A stretch of 64,000 bases of DNA, taken from Paenibacillus phytohabitans. Its GTDB lineage: Bacteria > Bacillota > Bacilli > Paenibacillales > Paenibacillaceae. Position numbers and translations under genes: made by a program. Positions 34,037-42,591 of the stretch are shown here, in pieces. Position 1 is the stretch's first letter, and each line of letters begins with the position of its first letter. The notes beneath the pieces were generated by a model that was not told the DNA's origin, searched no databases, and was given only the letters and a program-made list of their open reading frames with translations. The stretch lies in NCBI RefSeq assembly GCF_013141775.1, contig NZ_WHOB01000020.1:124001-188000 (forward strand). Reading direction: 5' to 3'.

Positions 34037-34624
34037 TTACACCCTCTCAGCCTGCTCATCAAATTCAGGCTCATAGAAATAGGATTCGAGCTGGAGCTTC
34101 ACACTGCTCCTGGCGCGGAACAATAGTGATTTCACGGAGCTGACACTCTGATCCAGAATCACTGCAATTTCCTGATAATCCATCTGATCATATTCACGCA
34201 GAATGAGCGCAGAACGCTGCTTCTCCGGGAGATTGTTAATTGCTTCACGGACCAGATTCATCCGTTCCTTACGTAATGCCGCCTGTTCGGGGGCAACGTC
34301 AAGCGGTGCCACAGGAGTATAACCGCTCTCTTCAAGCGATACATTTCCGGCACGGTTCTTGCGCAGCTCACTAAGCACTGTATTACGGGCAATAGTGTAC
34401 AGCCATGTAGAAAAAGAAGCATCCACTTCACGGAACGAATGAAGACTCCGGAAAGCCTTGTAGAAGGTCTCAGAACAGAGGTCTTCGGCAATCAGCTCCA
34501 TATGGGAATTCTTAAGCATGTGATACACGAACGCCAGTATCTTGCGTTGATAACGTCGCATCAATTCCGAGTATAATTCTGTATCTCCTTGCTTAATAAG
34601 CTGGATCAACTGGGAATCCGTCAT
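34037..34624 (-). CDS. ECF-type RNA polymerase sigma factor
   Basis: 195 aa, sigma-70 family without region 1 or 3. Region 2 (YSELMRRYQRKILAFVYHML...AEDLCSETFYKAF, with FSTWLYTIARN) and region 4 (NNLPEKQRSALILREYDQMDYQEIA plus the HTH DQSVSSVKSLLFRARSSV) are complete. It is closest in style to SigW/SigX-like ECF factors. ATG at 34624 chosen; the 35 upstream in-frame residues are rich in Arg and lack an RBS. Forms an operon with its anti-sigma gene and lies where B. subtilis has aroE (EPSP synthase). It may regulate itself from the site at 34682-34708. Confidence 0.9.
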   Translation of the reverse strand: MTDSQLIQLIKQGDTELYSELMRRYQRKILAFVYHMLKNSHMELIAEDLCSETFYKAFRSLHSFREVDASFSTWLYTIARNTVLSELRKNRAGNVSLEESGYTPVAPLDVAPEQAALRKERMNLVREAINNLPEKQRSALILREYDQMDYQEIAVILDQSVSSVKSLLFRARSSVKLQLESYFYEPEFDEQAERV

Positions 34625-34681
34625 GGTGAGTTCGGCCCTCCTCGCCCTTGCACGTTTAATCCCGTCCGGTCCGTATCTGTG

Positions 34682-34708
34682 TATACCGGTCAGGTAAGAA
34701 AAAGTTGC
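34682..34708 (-). promoter_or_regulatory. ECF-type promoter candidate of the sigma/anti-sigma operon
   Basis: The minus strand has GCAACTTTTT (AAC-type -35) and, 16 bases after the AAC, GGTATA, about 58 bases before the sigma ATG. This resembles the AAC-N16-CGTA pattern of ECF sigma promoters and would allow autoregulation. Only one base pattern supports it. Confidence 0.3.
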
Positions 34709-34988
34709 GGCATTGCTACAAATTTGCACGATTAAATGAAATACTTCCTATGTATATTCAACCAGCCGTTAATTAAGGCATACTGTATGTAAATACAGAA
34801 AGAAATTCGCATCTTTACAAATTTCTATTACTGTTCAGATAGGCATATGGCTCCCTATACTTGGAAGAAATCTATAAACATACTTAACCCAGTATAGCAT
34901 ACATTCTAACAGGATGACATTAATAGACTTTTAGATTCAGCGGGAAGTCGAATATTGAAAGCGGTATTATTTAAGTTTGATAAAGGGG

Positions 34989-35017
34989 TTGACAGAATGT
35001 AACCGTATACATATAAT
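34989..35017 (+). promoter_or_regulatory. Consensus sigma-A promoter of the sRNA candidate
   Basis: TTGACA (34989-34994), exactly 17 bases, then TATAAT (35012-35017): a perfect match in both boxes and spacing. Expected start about 35023. Confidence 0.8.
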
Positions 35018-35022
35018 AAAAG

Positions 35023-35116
35023 TACAGTATGGTTTCTCTCCACTCCTATCCAAACACTGTACAATTCCAATTCATTGTGAATTGTAGCCGCTTACTTTGT
35101 AAGCGGTCTTTTTTTG
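35023..35116 (+). ncRNA. Candidate small RNA, about 93 nt
   Basis: Between a perfect sigma-A promoter and a strong terminator there is no ORF with an RBS. Predicted fold: a 5' stem (GTACAGT 35022-35028 with ACTGTAC 35056-35062) showing a pyrimidine-rich loop containing CUCUCCACUCCU, partly complementary to Shine-Dalgarno sequences; a second hairpin CAATTCA-TTG-TGAATTG (35068-35084); then the terminator stem CCGCTTAC / GTAAGCGG with a TCTTTTTTT tail (35088-35115). This looks like a trans-acting sRNA that masks ribosome binding sites. Family unknown to me. Neither flanking gene reads in the same direction. Confidence 0.65.
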
Positions 35117-35342
35117 TGCATTTTTATGAACAATTGGGTATTTTACAGGCTGATGGCTGCTCCCGCATTATTCTTCCCTAACCTAATCATCCGAAGCGCA
35201 GTCCGTGACGACACAAATACGCTCCGCGAAATCTTCCGCTCTGCGTCATTGAACGTTGAGAGTTGCCGCAGCCTTCATAACCTGCCCGTCAGTGAGGAGG
35301 ACTGAGAATACGTTATTTGAGTAAAATCGGCGAAATTGCCGG

Positions 35343-35430
35343 TTAATCGGACTCAGAATCGCTTAATTGACCTGGAATGCCCTCTTTCGTGTTCCATAGA
35401 ACAAGATAACGGAATCTCAGTCCGCTTCAG
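35343..35430. repeat. Intergenic repeat, copy 2 (GCGGACT..TTCCGTTA family)
   Basis: A direct unit (cggactcag at 35348 with ttaattg after it) and an inverted unit (35409-35426), about 45 bases apart. The 31 bases 35399-35429 equal 8293-8323 exactly. Confidence 0.85.
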
Positions 35431-35570
35431 GATAATTGGATCTGGGGAGAAGCGGCTGGCCTGACAGTTTGATAGCAAGTGGAAGCGGCTAAGCCGTCCT
35501 TAAGGACAGTGCGTTTCAGCGAGAAATGAAAAGACTAGTAATCATGCACAGCAAATAAATTCTTAGATTA

Positions 35571-35602
35571 AGAAAAAGCCGGGGCATCATGCCCCGGCTC
35601 TT
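35571..35602 (-). terminator. Terminator of the aro-trp-hisC-tyrA transcript
   Basis: AGCCGGGGCAT / ATGCCCCGGCT, an 11-bp almost loopless palindrome, followed by TTTTTC on the minus strand, 3 bases after the tyrA stop. Confidence 0.92.
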
Positions 35603-35604
35603 CG

Positions 35605-36699
35605 CTATACATATACCGTATAATCATTCTGCTGCAACACAACCTTGGCCCGCTCCATATCATGCTCCTGGCGGAACGACAGGCGCATGATCCCGGGTAC
35701 ATCCTCCCGGCTCTCAATAATCTGCACGTTGCTAAGGTTGATGCCCTGGTCGCCCAGCTCTGTGGTGATGCGTCCGATAATCCCGGGATGATCGGGAACA
35801 TCAATATGAAGGTCGAACAACGGGACAATCATTCCCTTCCGGCGCTCAGGCAGCTGGCTGCGGAATTCATTCGCCTCATGGAAGGCCGACTCAATCCCCG
35901 CACCATCGCCCTGCTCCAGCAAATGAATGAATGAAGAAACCTCGTCATTCCAGTCTTTGAGCAGACGCAGCATAACCGAGCGGTTATTCAGCAGGATATC
36001 GCGCCAGATGATCGGATCACTTGAGGCAATCCGCGTAATATCCCGGAAGCCGCCGGCCGCAAGTGTGCTGTACAAAGAGTCTGAATCATGGTAAGCATGA
36101 ATCTGATTGACCAGCGCCACCGCAATAATATGCGGCAGGTGGCTGATCGCTCCGACAATCTCATCATGGCGCTCCGGGTCAAGCCGGACAATATGCGCTC
36201 TGGTATGTAGAAGCAAGGATTCCAGTGCAAGATAAGCTTCCTCCGGAACTCCGGGCGGAGGCGTCAGCACGTAATAGGCATTCTCGAACAGCAAGGAGGA
36301 GGCTGCCTCTACACCCGAGCGTTCCGAGCCGGCCATCGGATGGCCGCCGATGAAATGCACACCGGGAAGGTCAAGGGAAACTGCGCAGGCGGCTATGCTG
36401 GCCTTGGTGCTGCCGACGTCGGTGATAATACAGCCCGGCTTCAGCGGCAGGCGGCTTAGCTGCTGAAGATAATCCTCTATCATGCCAACAGGCACACACA
36501 GAAAAATATAATCGGCGCCAAGCGCCGCTTCTTCAAGCGATAGGGTAGCCTCGTCGACTACACCTCTGCTGACATATTTGATTGCTGATTCAGGACGGTG
36601 GGCATGCCCTACTACGGTCAGGCCCTCCTTGCCTTTGAAGCAAAGGGCCAGTGAGCCGCCGATCAGACCGACACCGAAAATTGCTATTTTTGTCGTCAT
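35605..36699 (-). CDS. tyrA: Prephenate dehydrogenase with ACT domain
   Basis: 364 aa. N-terminal Rossmann site IAIFGVGLIGGSLALCF, HFIGGHPMAGSERSGVEAA (catalytic His) and HIIAVALVNQIH; the last ~75 residues form an ACT domain (LFDLHIDVPDHPGIIGRITTELGD) for feedback by tyrosine. It makes 4-hydroxyphenylpyruvate from prephenate. ATG at 36699 preferred; a TTG at 36735 is possible but adds residues not usual in the family. Last gene of the supra-operon; aroE/aroA (EPSP synthase) that follows tyrA in B. subtilis is missing here. Confidence 0.95.
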   Translation of the reverse strand: MTTKIAIFGVGLIGGSLALCFKGKEGLTVVGHAHRPESAIKYVSRGVVDEATLSLEEAALGADYIFLCVPVGMIEDYLQQLSRLPLKPGCIITDVGSTKASIAACAVSLDLPGVHFIGGHPMAGSERSGVEAASSLLFENAYYVLTPPPGVPEEAYLALESLLLHTRAHIVRLDPERHDEIVGAISHLPHIIAVALVNQIHAYHDSDSLYSTLAAGGFRDITRIASSDPIIWRDILLNNRSVMLRLLKDWNDEVSSFIHLLEQGDGAGIESAFHEANEFRSQLPERRKGMIVPLFDLHIDVPDHPGIIGRITTELGDQGINLSNVQIIESREDVPGIMRLSFRQEHDMERAKVVLQQNDYTVYV

Positions 36700-36756
36700 G
36701 TTCTTAGAACTACCTGCCTTCTGTGATATCGTCAATCCTGCTTCTTCTGATATAGG

Positions 36757-37854
36757 TTATGCGCGTACTCCCTGTTCTTCAAGCGCTTTCTCCAAGGCAG
36801 CGATGAAGGCCGTATTCTGCTCGGCAGAGCCGACAGTAACCCGGATGTAGGTCGGGTAGCGGTGGTGGCCTGCTCTCACGATAATACCTTGCCGCAGCAA
36901 GGCATCGAAGACCTCAAAGGCCGGCTTGCGCACATCCACCATGATGAAGTTGCCGTGTGCCGGGAAGGACTCAAGGCCTAGACGCTGGAACTCAGCTTGC
37001 AGCTGCACAATCCCCGCACTGTTAAGCGACCGGCACTGCTGGACATATTGCTGATCAGCCAATGCAGCCAGCGCCCCTACCTGGGCTAAGCGGGTGGTAT
37101 TGAACGGTTCCCGCACTTTATTGATCAAGGAGATAATCTGCGGGCTGGCCACGCCGTAACCGATGCGGAGTGCAGCAAGACCGTAGATCTTGGAGAACGT
37201 GCGGAGTACAACGAGATTGGGATGAGTATCCAGAAGTTTAATCCCGTCAGAGTAACTCAGATCGGTCACGTATTCGAAATATGCCTCATCCAGTATAACC
37301 ATAACTCCAGCCGGAACTGCATCCAGGAAAGTAATCAGGGCATCCTCCGGCACAATGGTTCCTGTCGGATTGTTCGGATTGCAGATCCAGATTGCCTTCG
37401 TACGGTCCGTAATCTTCGCCAGCATGGCATCCAGATCATGGGTACCATTCTTCAAGGGTACTTCAATAGATACAGCACCTTCTATATCAGCGTTGCTCTT
37501 ATAGACGGAGAAGGTCTGGTCCGCCATTATAGTCTCATCACCGGGCAGGAAAAACGCCCGTGCGATCAGAGCAATAATCTCGTCAGACCCGCAGCCGAAA
37601 ATAATGTTGTCACTTGCTACTCCCAGATGTCCGGCCAATGCTGCAGTCAGCTCGGCAGCGGAACCGTCCGGGTATAAATACAGATTATCCAGTTCCGCTA
37701 CAATAGCGGCTTTTGCGCTTGGCGCTGCCCCGTAAGGGTTCTCGTTGGATGCCAGCTTAATAACATCGCTTAAGCCCAGCTCCTTCTTGACTTCTTCAAT
37801 CGGTTTCCCCGGCTTGTAGACAGGGAGGTCGACGATATTAGGTTTCGGGTTCAT
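36757..37854 (-). CDS. hisC: Histidinol-phosphate aminotransferase
   Basis: 365 aa PLP enzyme, fold type I. NPYGAAPSA near the N-terminus, GCGSDEIIALIARAF, ICNPNNPTGTIV, DEAYFEYV and RTFSKIYGLAALRIGYG (PLP Lys) are present. In bacilli it serves both histidine and Tyr/Phe synthesis, which explains its place between trpA and tyrA, as in B. subtilis. Confidence 0.95.
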   Translation of the reverse strand: MNPKPNIVDLPVYKPGKPIEEVKKELGLSDVIKLASNENPYGAAPSAKAAIVAELDNLYLYPDGSAAELTAALAGHLGVASDNIIFGCGSDEIIALIARAFFLPGDETIMADQTFSVYKSNADIEGAVSIEVPLKNGTHDLDAMLAKITDRTKAIWICNPNNPTGTIVPEDALITFLDAVPAGVMVILDEAYFEYVTDLSYSDGIKLLDTHPNLVVLRTFSKIYGLAALRIGYGVASPQIISLINKVREPFNTTRLAQVGALAALADQQYVQQCRSLNSAGIVQLQAEFQRLGLESFPAHGNFIMVDVRKPAFEVFDALLRQGIIVRAGHHRYPTYIRVTVGSAEQNTAFIAALEKALEEQGVRA

Positions 37855-37910
37855 GGCCCATCCTCGCTCTCTAGAAGTAATTGGCTAGTATCAGGTCAGT
37901 ATGCAGACCG

Positions 37911-38732
37911 TTATGGTCTTAATTGTGCCACAAATTCACGAATTTGCAACAGTCCGGCACTTCTTGTCTCCGGCTGGGCCAGCAGAGGAATAACATCCTC
38001 TACCTTGCGGACAATCGCACTGCCGACGACTACACCATCGCAAATTTTCGCAAACCGGGACACTTGTTCTCCAGTAGAGATCCCGAATCCTACAGCGATC
38101 GGCAGGTCTGTAGAGCGGCGGACGGATTGAATGAAGTCATCCACCCCGGTATGAAAGGTAGACCGTTCTCCGGTTACACCAAGCGAAGATACACAGTAGA
38201 CGAACCCGCTGGCGCCGGAAACAATCCGCGCAATCCGCTCACTGGAAGTCGGGGCTACCAGCGGAATCAGATTCACTCCGGCCGCACGGCTGCGCTCACG
38301 CATGTCCTCCGACTCTTCAACAGGCAGATCGGGAATAATCAGCCCGCTGATTTCATGGGCATCCAGCTCGGCAAAGAAGGTATCTAGCCCCATCTGCATC
38401 ACCGGATTATAGTAGGTGAACAGGATGAAGGGCAGCTGGCTGCCGGCCTGACGTGCCTTAAGGGCTGTCTCCATGCAGGTGCGGAGATGAATATTGCTGC
38501 GCAAGGCTCTGGAGGAAGCCCGCTGAATGACCGGACCGTCGGCTAACGGGTCGGAATAGGGAACGCCGAGCTCCAGAATGTCCGCACCGGCCGCCTCCAG
38601 CTCAGCGATAATATCCAGCGTCGTCTCAAGATCGGGATCGCCTACGGTAAGAAAAGGAATCAGGGCTGCCCGGCCCTCTGCCCGCAGCTTTTTGAAGGTC
38701 AGATCCATCCGGTTTGTAGTTTCGGTAGTCAT
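37911..38732 (-). CDS. trpA: Tryptophan synthase alpha chain
   Basis: 273 aa TIM barrel. Catalytic Glu in ADILELGVPYSDPLADGP; the phosphate-site segment near GFGISTGEQ. Splits indole-3-glycerol phosphate and passes indole to TrpB. Starts one base inside the trpB stop (TAATG). Confidence 0.97.
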   Translation of the reverse strand: MTTETTNRMDLTFKKLRAEGRAALIPFLTVGDPDLETTLDIIAELEAAGADILELGVPYSDPLADGPVIQRASSRALRSNIHLRTCMETALKARQAGSQLPFILFTYYNPVMQMGLDTFFAELDAHEISGLIIPDLPVEESEDMRERSRAAGVNLIPLVAPTSSERIARIVSGASGFVYCVSSLGVTGERSTFHTGVDDFIQSVRRSTDLPIAVGFGISTGEQVSRFAKICDGVVVGSAIVRKVEDVIPLLAQPETRSAGLLQIREFVAQLRP

Positions 38733-39928
38733 TATTTCCCCGCCCCTTCCGTATACGCCATGATCGATTCCACGTCTTTGTCGCCGCGTCCGGACAGGCA
38801 GATGACTACAATATCATCCTTGGTCAGTGTCTTGCCGAGCTTTACCACATGGGCAATCGCATGGGCAGATTCCAGGGCAGGGATGATGCCTTCCGTCTGA
38901 CAGAGCAGCTTCAGCGCATCCAGCGCCTCGTCATCCGTAACCGGCACATACTGTGCGCGGTGAATATCCTTGAGATAGGAGTGCTCGGGGCCGACACCTG
39001 GATAATCCAGTCCGGCCGATATAGAATGGGCTTCAGTCACCTGTCCGTGCTCATCCTGCAGCAGGTAGCTGAGTGATCCCTGGAAGACGCCATGACTCCC
39101 CTTACTCATGGTTGCTGCATGGAACGGAGTATCAATTCCCTTGCCGGCAGCTTCAACACCAATCATACCAACCTGCTCATCCTCCATAAAAGGATAGAAC
39201 ATGCCGATGGCATTACTGCCTCCGCCTACCGCGGCAACCAGCAGATCCGGCAAGCGTCCTTCCGCCTCCAGAATCTGGCGGCGGGTCTCATCCCCGATAA
39301 TCCGCTGGAAATTACGGACCATCATCGGATAGGGATGCGGGCCTACGGCAGAGCCAAGGATATAGAAGGTATCCTCAACGTTGCTCACCCAGTAGCGCAG
39401 TGCCTCATTACCGGCGTCCTTCAGGGTTCTTGACCCGGAGGTTACAGGAATCACCTCTGCACCAAGCAGCTTCATACGGAAGACGTTCAGTGCCTGGCGG
39501 CGGGTATCCTCTTCGCCCATGAATACCTTGCATTCCATACCGAGCAGGGCTGCAACTGTAGCGGTAGCCACGCCGTGCTGGCCGGCTCCTGTTTCGGCAA
39601 TCACCTTGGTTTTACCCATCATTTTGGCCAGAATGCCTTGTCCGATAGCGTTGTTGATCTTGTGCGCACCTGTATGGTTCAGGTCTTCACGCTTCAGATA
39701 GATCTTCGCCTCACCCAGGTGTTTGCTAAGCCGCTCTGCATAATACAGCGGGGTCTCGCGTCCGGAATACTGCTTAAGCAGGTAATCTATTTCCTCCTGA
39801 AATGCCGGGTCTGCCGAGAATTTACGGTAGGCCTCCTCCAGCTCAATCAGTGCATTCATCAAGGTTTCAGGAACGAAGCGGCCTCCAAAAGAACCAAAAC
39901 GACCGTTCTTGTCCGGTACTTGTATCAT
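38732..39928 (-). CDS. trpB: Tryptophan synthase beta chain
   Basis: 398 aa, class TrpB1. Signature [15 protein letters not shown] with the PLP Lys, [22 protein letters not shown] and the C-terminal [10 protein letters not shown]. It joins indole with serine to give tryptophan. Overlaps trpF's stop by 4 bases and trpA's start by 1 base. Confidence 0.98.
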   Translation of the reverse strand: MIQVPDKNGRFGSFGGRFVPETLMNALIELEEAYRKFSADPAFQEEIDYLLKQYSGRETPLYYAERLSKHLGEAKIYLKREDLNHTGAHKINNAIGQGILAKMMGKTKVIAETGAGQHGVATATVAALLGMECKVFMGEEDTRRQALNVFRMKLLGAEVIPVTSGSRTLKDAGNEALRYWVSNVEDTFYILGSAVGPHPYPMMVRNFQRIIGDETRRQILEAEGRLPDLLVAAVGGGSNAIGMFYPFMEDEQVGMIGVEAAGKGIDTPFHAATMSKGSHGVFQGSLSYLLQDEHGQVTEAHSISAGLDYPGVGPEHSYLKDIHRAQYVPVTDDEALDALKLLCQTEGIIPALESAHAIAHVVKLGKTLTKDDIVVICLSGRGDKDVESIMAYTEGAGK

Positions 39929-40605
39929 GATTGCTTCACCCTTTCCACGAAAGCTGTCATTTTTGCGATATCCTTAAGGCCGTTACTCTCCACTCCGCTG
40001 GATACATCCACGCCATATGGCGCGTAGCCGTCCAGCAGCTCATTCACGTTGTCCGGGTGCAGTCCTCCGGCTATAAATAAAGGCAGCGCTACTTCCGCCG
40101 CCGCCTGCTGATATAGCGGAATCTGTTCCCAGTCAAACGTACGTCCGGAGCCTCCGCTGCCCTGCGGATCATAGGTATCCAGGAGCAGCGCATCGATTGT
40201 GCCTGCGTAGCTCTCCAGGAGAGCATGAATGCCGGTTCCGGCATCAGGGGCATGGCCCGCCACAGAAAGTGCTTTCCATACTTGAATCTGCGGAAAAGCC
40301 TGCTTGACCCCGCTGCAGAACAGCGGGCTCTCTTGCCCATGCAGCTGCACGACGTCCAGCGGTACTGTTCTGAGCAGCTCTGTCAGCTCTGTAAGCTGCG
40401 GATCGACGAAGACTCCAGCAACGCGGGGTGCTGTCCCAGTCTCCCACTCCTTCAGCTCTGCAACAAGCTCGGCAGCAGCTTCAGCAGTCACTCTGCGGCG
40501 GCTCGGGGCAAATACCAATCCGATATAATCCAGAGGCAAACTCTTCATAGATTTTAGCACTTCAACGTCCTGAAGTCCACAGATTTTTACGAGTGTATCA
40601 GCCAT
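39925..40605 (-). CDS. trpF: Phosphoribosylanthranilate isomerase
   Basis: 226 aa TIM barrel. [10 protein letters not shown] (catalytic Cys), [41 protein letters not shown] (catalytic Asp) and [11 protein letters not shown]. The ATG at 40605 overlaps the end of trpC by 8 bases. Confidence 0.96.
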   Translation of the reverse strand: MADTLVKICGLQDVEVLKSMKSLPLDYIGLVFAPSRRRVTAEAAAELVAELKEWETGTAPRVAGVFVDPQLTELTELLRTVPLDVVQLHGQESPLFCSGVKQAFPQIQVWKALSVAGHAPDAGTGIHALLESYAGTIDALLLDTYDPQGSGGSGRTFDWEQIPLYQQAAAEVALPLFIAGGLHPDNVNELLDGYAPYGVDVSSGVESNGLKDIAKMTAFVERVKQS

Positions 40606-41428
40606 GCAGCGCACGGTCCTTCCCTGCAGGAAGCGGTCCGAGCAGCTGATGGACAGCCTGCTCTACATCCGGCTGGCGCATCAGATATTCTCCTACCAGC
40701 ACGCCGGTAGCCCGGGTCTTGCTTAAGAATGCGATGTCCTCCGGACCGGTAATCCCGCTCTCACTAATGACCGGCAGTCCCTCCGGAAGCAGTGCCGCAA
40801 GCTCGGCTGTGGCAGAAAGCGCGGTCTCAAAGGTCTTCAGATTCCGGTTGTTGATGCCAAGCAGCACGCCGGAATGAACAGCCTTGCCGGTGGCCAGCAC
40901 CATTTCCAGTTCAGCACGGTCATGCACTTCAATCAGGATATCCAGGCCAAGCCCTGCAGCGGTATCGGTGAATGCGCTCAGCTGTTCAGATGTCAGAATA
41001 GCGGCAATGAGCAGAATAGCATCTGCTCCCAGCAGGCGCGCTTCGTAGATCTGCTTCTCATCAATGATGAAGTCTTTGCGCAGCAGAGGAAGCTCCACCG
41101 CTTCCCTTACCTGCTGCAGATACGATCCGCTGCCCTGAAAATATTCCCGGTCCGTAAGCACAGACAGGCAGTCCGCGCCTCCTGCTGCATAGCCTTTAGC
41201 AATTGCAACCGGATCAAAATCGGCACGGATCAGGCCTTTGGAAGGCGAAGCCTTCTTCACCTCGGCGATCAGCCCCATGTCCCGGTTCCGCCGCCCGGTC
41301 AGCGCAGCGCGGAACCCTCTCGTTGCAGGCAGAGCAGCGATAGCCCGTTCAGCCTCTTCCAATGAAAATGTCTTATTTAACGCCTCAACCTCTTTCACTT
41401 TGGTGGCAACAATCCGGTCAAGATACAT
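40598..41428 (-). CDS. trpC: Indole-3-glycerol phosphate synthase
   Basis: 276 aa. AEVKKASPSKGLI (catalytic Lys/Glu), DCLSVLTDREYFQGS, LLRKDFIIDEKQIYEA and ISESGITGPED match the family. It closes the indole ring. The ATG at 41428 follows AAGGAG and overlaps the 3' end of trpD by 11 bases. Confidence 0.97.
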   Translation of the reverse strand: MYLDRIVATKVKEVEALNKTFSLEEAERAIAALPATRGFRAALTGRRNRDMGLIAEVKKASPSKGLIRADFDPVAIAKGYAAGGADCLSVLTDREYFQGSGSYLQQVREAVELPLLRKDFIIDEKQIYEARLLGADAILLIAAILTSEQLSAFTDTAAGLGLDILIEVHDRAELEMVLATGKAVHSGVLLGINNRNLKTFETALSATAELAALLPEGLPVISESGITGPEDIAFLSKTRATGVLVGEYLMRQPDVEQAVHQLLGPLPAGKDRALHG

Positions 41429-42458
41429 AATCAAGCTCCTTCGTCATGGCTTTTAACTGTTCCAGCTTGCGCAGTGCTGCTCCTGAATCCACTACCTCTC
41501 TTGCCCGGTCTACGCCTTCCCGCAGTGTATCTGCAAGACCGGCAACATAGATGCATGCCCCGGCATTCGCTAATACGATATCACGGTATGGATTGATTTG
41601 TCCTTCCAGCACTGTAGTGATAATTGCCGCATTCTCGGCCGCATCACCTCCGAGCACATCCTCCAGCGGATGCTGGCTCAGCCCGAGCTCCTGCGGTGTA
41701 ACCTCGTAGGTTGTGACCACACCATTTCTCAGCTCGGAGACCTGGGTCGGCGCCGAGATGCTGATTTCATCCAGACCGTCCAGACTGCTGACAATCATTG
41801 CCCGCTTGGAGCCCAGCTCGCCCAGTACTTTGGCCACAGTCTCCGTTTTGTTGCGGTCATAGATGCCCATGAGCTGCCGGTCAGCTCCTGCCGGATTCGT
41901 CAGCGGGCCAAGCATATTGAATACAGTACGCACACCCAGCTCACGGCGGGGAGCAGCAGCATGCTTCATTGACGGATGGTAGATTTGTGCGAACAGGAAG
42001 CAGATCCCTATGCTATCCAGACATTGCCGGGCCTGCTCCGCATTCAGATGAATATTGACGCCGAGCGCCTCCAGTACATCGGCGCTGCCCGCTCTGCCGG
42101 AAGCCGAACGGTTGCCGTGCTTCGCAACTCTTACAGAGGCGGCTGAGGAGATGATTGCCGAGGCGGTGGAGATATTAAATTTATGGATACCGGAGCCTCC
42201 GGTGCCGCAGGTATCGAGCAGCTGGCTACGTTCCGTAAGTACCGGAGTCCCGAAACCGCGCATCGCTTCCGCGAACCCGGTGATTTCCTCTACCGTTTCA
42301 CCCTTGATACGCAGCGCCGTGAGCAGTGCACCGATCTGCGCATGTGTTGCCGCCCCCTCCATAATGGTCCCCATTACCTCCCGTGCCTGTGTGCGGGTAA
42401 GATCCTTGCCTTCGATTAATCCGGCAATTCCTGATTGTATTAACTGGCTTGCTTCCAT
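41418..42458 (-). CDS. trpD: Anthranilate phosphoribosyltransferase
   Basis: 346 aa. LDTCGTGGSGIHKFNISTASA (PRPP/phosphate loop), KHGNRSASGRAGSADVLEALG, and the HPSMKHAAAPRRELG segment. It transfers phosphoribose from PRPP to anthranilate. Unlike the other trp genes it does not overlap its upstream neighbour: a 133-base gap to trpE holds the repeat element at 42461-42540. RBS AGGAGGGAATC. Confidence 0.97.
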   Translation of the reverse strand: MEASQLIQSGIAGLIEGKDLTRTQAREVMGTIMEGAATHAQIGALLTALRIKGETVEEITGFAEAMRGFGTPVLTERSQLLDTCGTGGSGIHKFNISTASAIISSAASVRVAKHGNRSASGRAGSADVLEALGVNIHLNAEQARQCLDSIGICFLFAQIYHPSMKHAAAPRRELGVRTVFNMLGPLTNPAGADRQLMGIYDRNKTETVAKVLGELGSKRAMIVSSLDGLDEISISAPTQVSELRNGVVTTYEVTPQELGLSQHPLEDVLGGDAAENAAIITTVLEGQINPYRDIVLANAGACIYVAGLADTLREGVDRAREVVDSGAALRKLEQLKAMTKELDYVS

Positions 42459-42460
42459 AT

Positions 42461-42540
42461 TGATTCCCTCCTAAGAGTTTTGTAGGCGGACTTCCTGAAT
42501 CAGCTTCTTACAAACCGGCTCCGGAAGCATACGCCAAAAA
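42461..42540 (-). repeat. Structured leader repeat between trpE and trpD
   Basis: RNA sense: hairpin GCTTCCGGAGCC (plus 42517-42528), GTTTGTA (plus 42509-42515), a 24-base loop, and TACAAAACT (plus 42476-42484) next to the trpD Shine-Dalgarno. The hairpin carries a G change opposite U compared with the qcrC copy, keeping the pair; the long-range stem is two base pairs longer at the inner end. Same family as before rex and qcrC. Confidence 0.75.
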
Positions 42541-42591
42541 AAGTATGGAGCATTCTCTGCTCGTCTTAGCTCATCTCTGCTTATCCCCGGC

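Larger units (their letters stand above)
34625..35604. other. 980-base intergenic region with promoter, sRNA candidate and repeat
   Basis: Holds, from left to right, an ECF-type promoter candidate for the sigma gene (34682-34708), AT-rich sequence without motifs (34740-34985), the sRNA candidate (34989-35116), a second copy of the GCGGACT-type repeat (35343-35430), and the tyrA terminator (35571-35602). A 63-codon plus-strand ORF (35114-35305) starts inside the sRNA terminator and is not called. Confidence 0.75.

Noticed and set aside
35114..35305. 63-codon plus-strand ORF after the sRNA candidate
   Set aside because: Begins within the terminator tail region; no RBS; sequence beyond merges into the repeat area.
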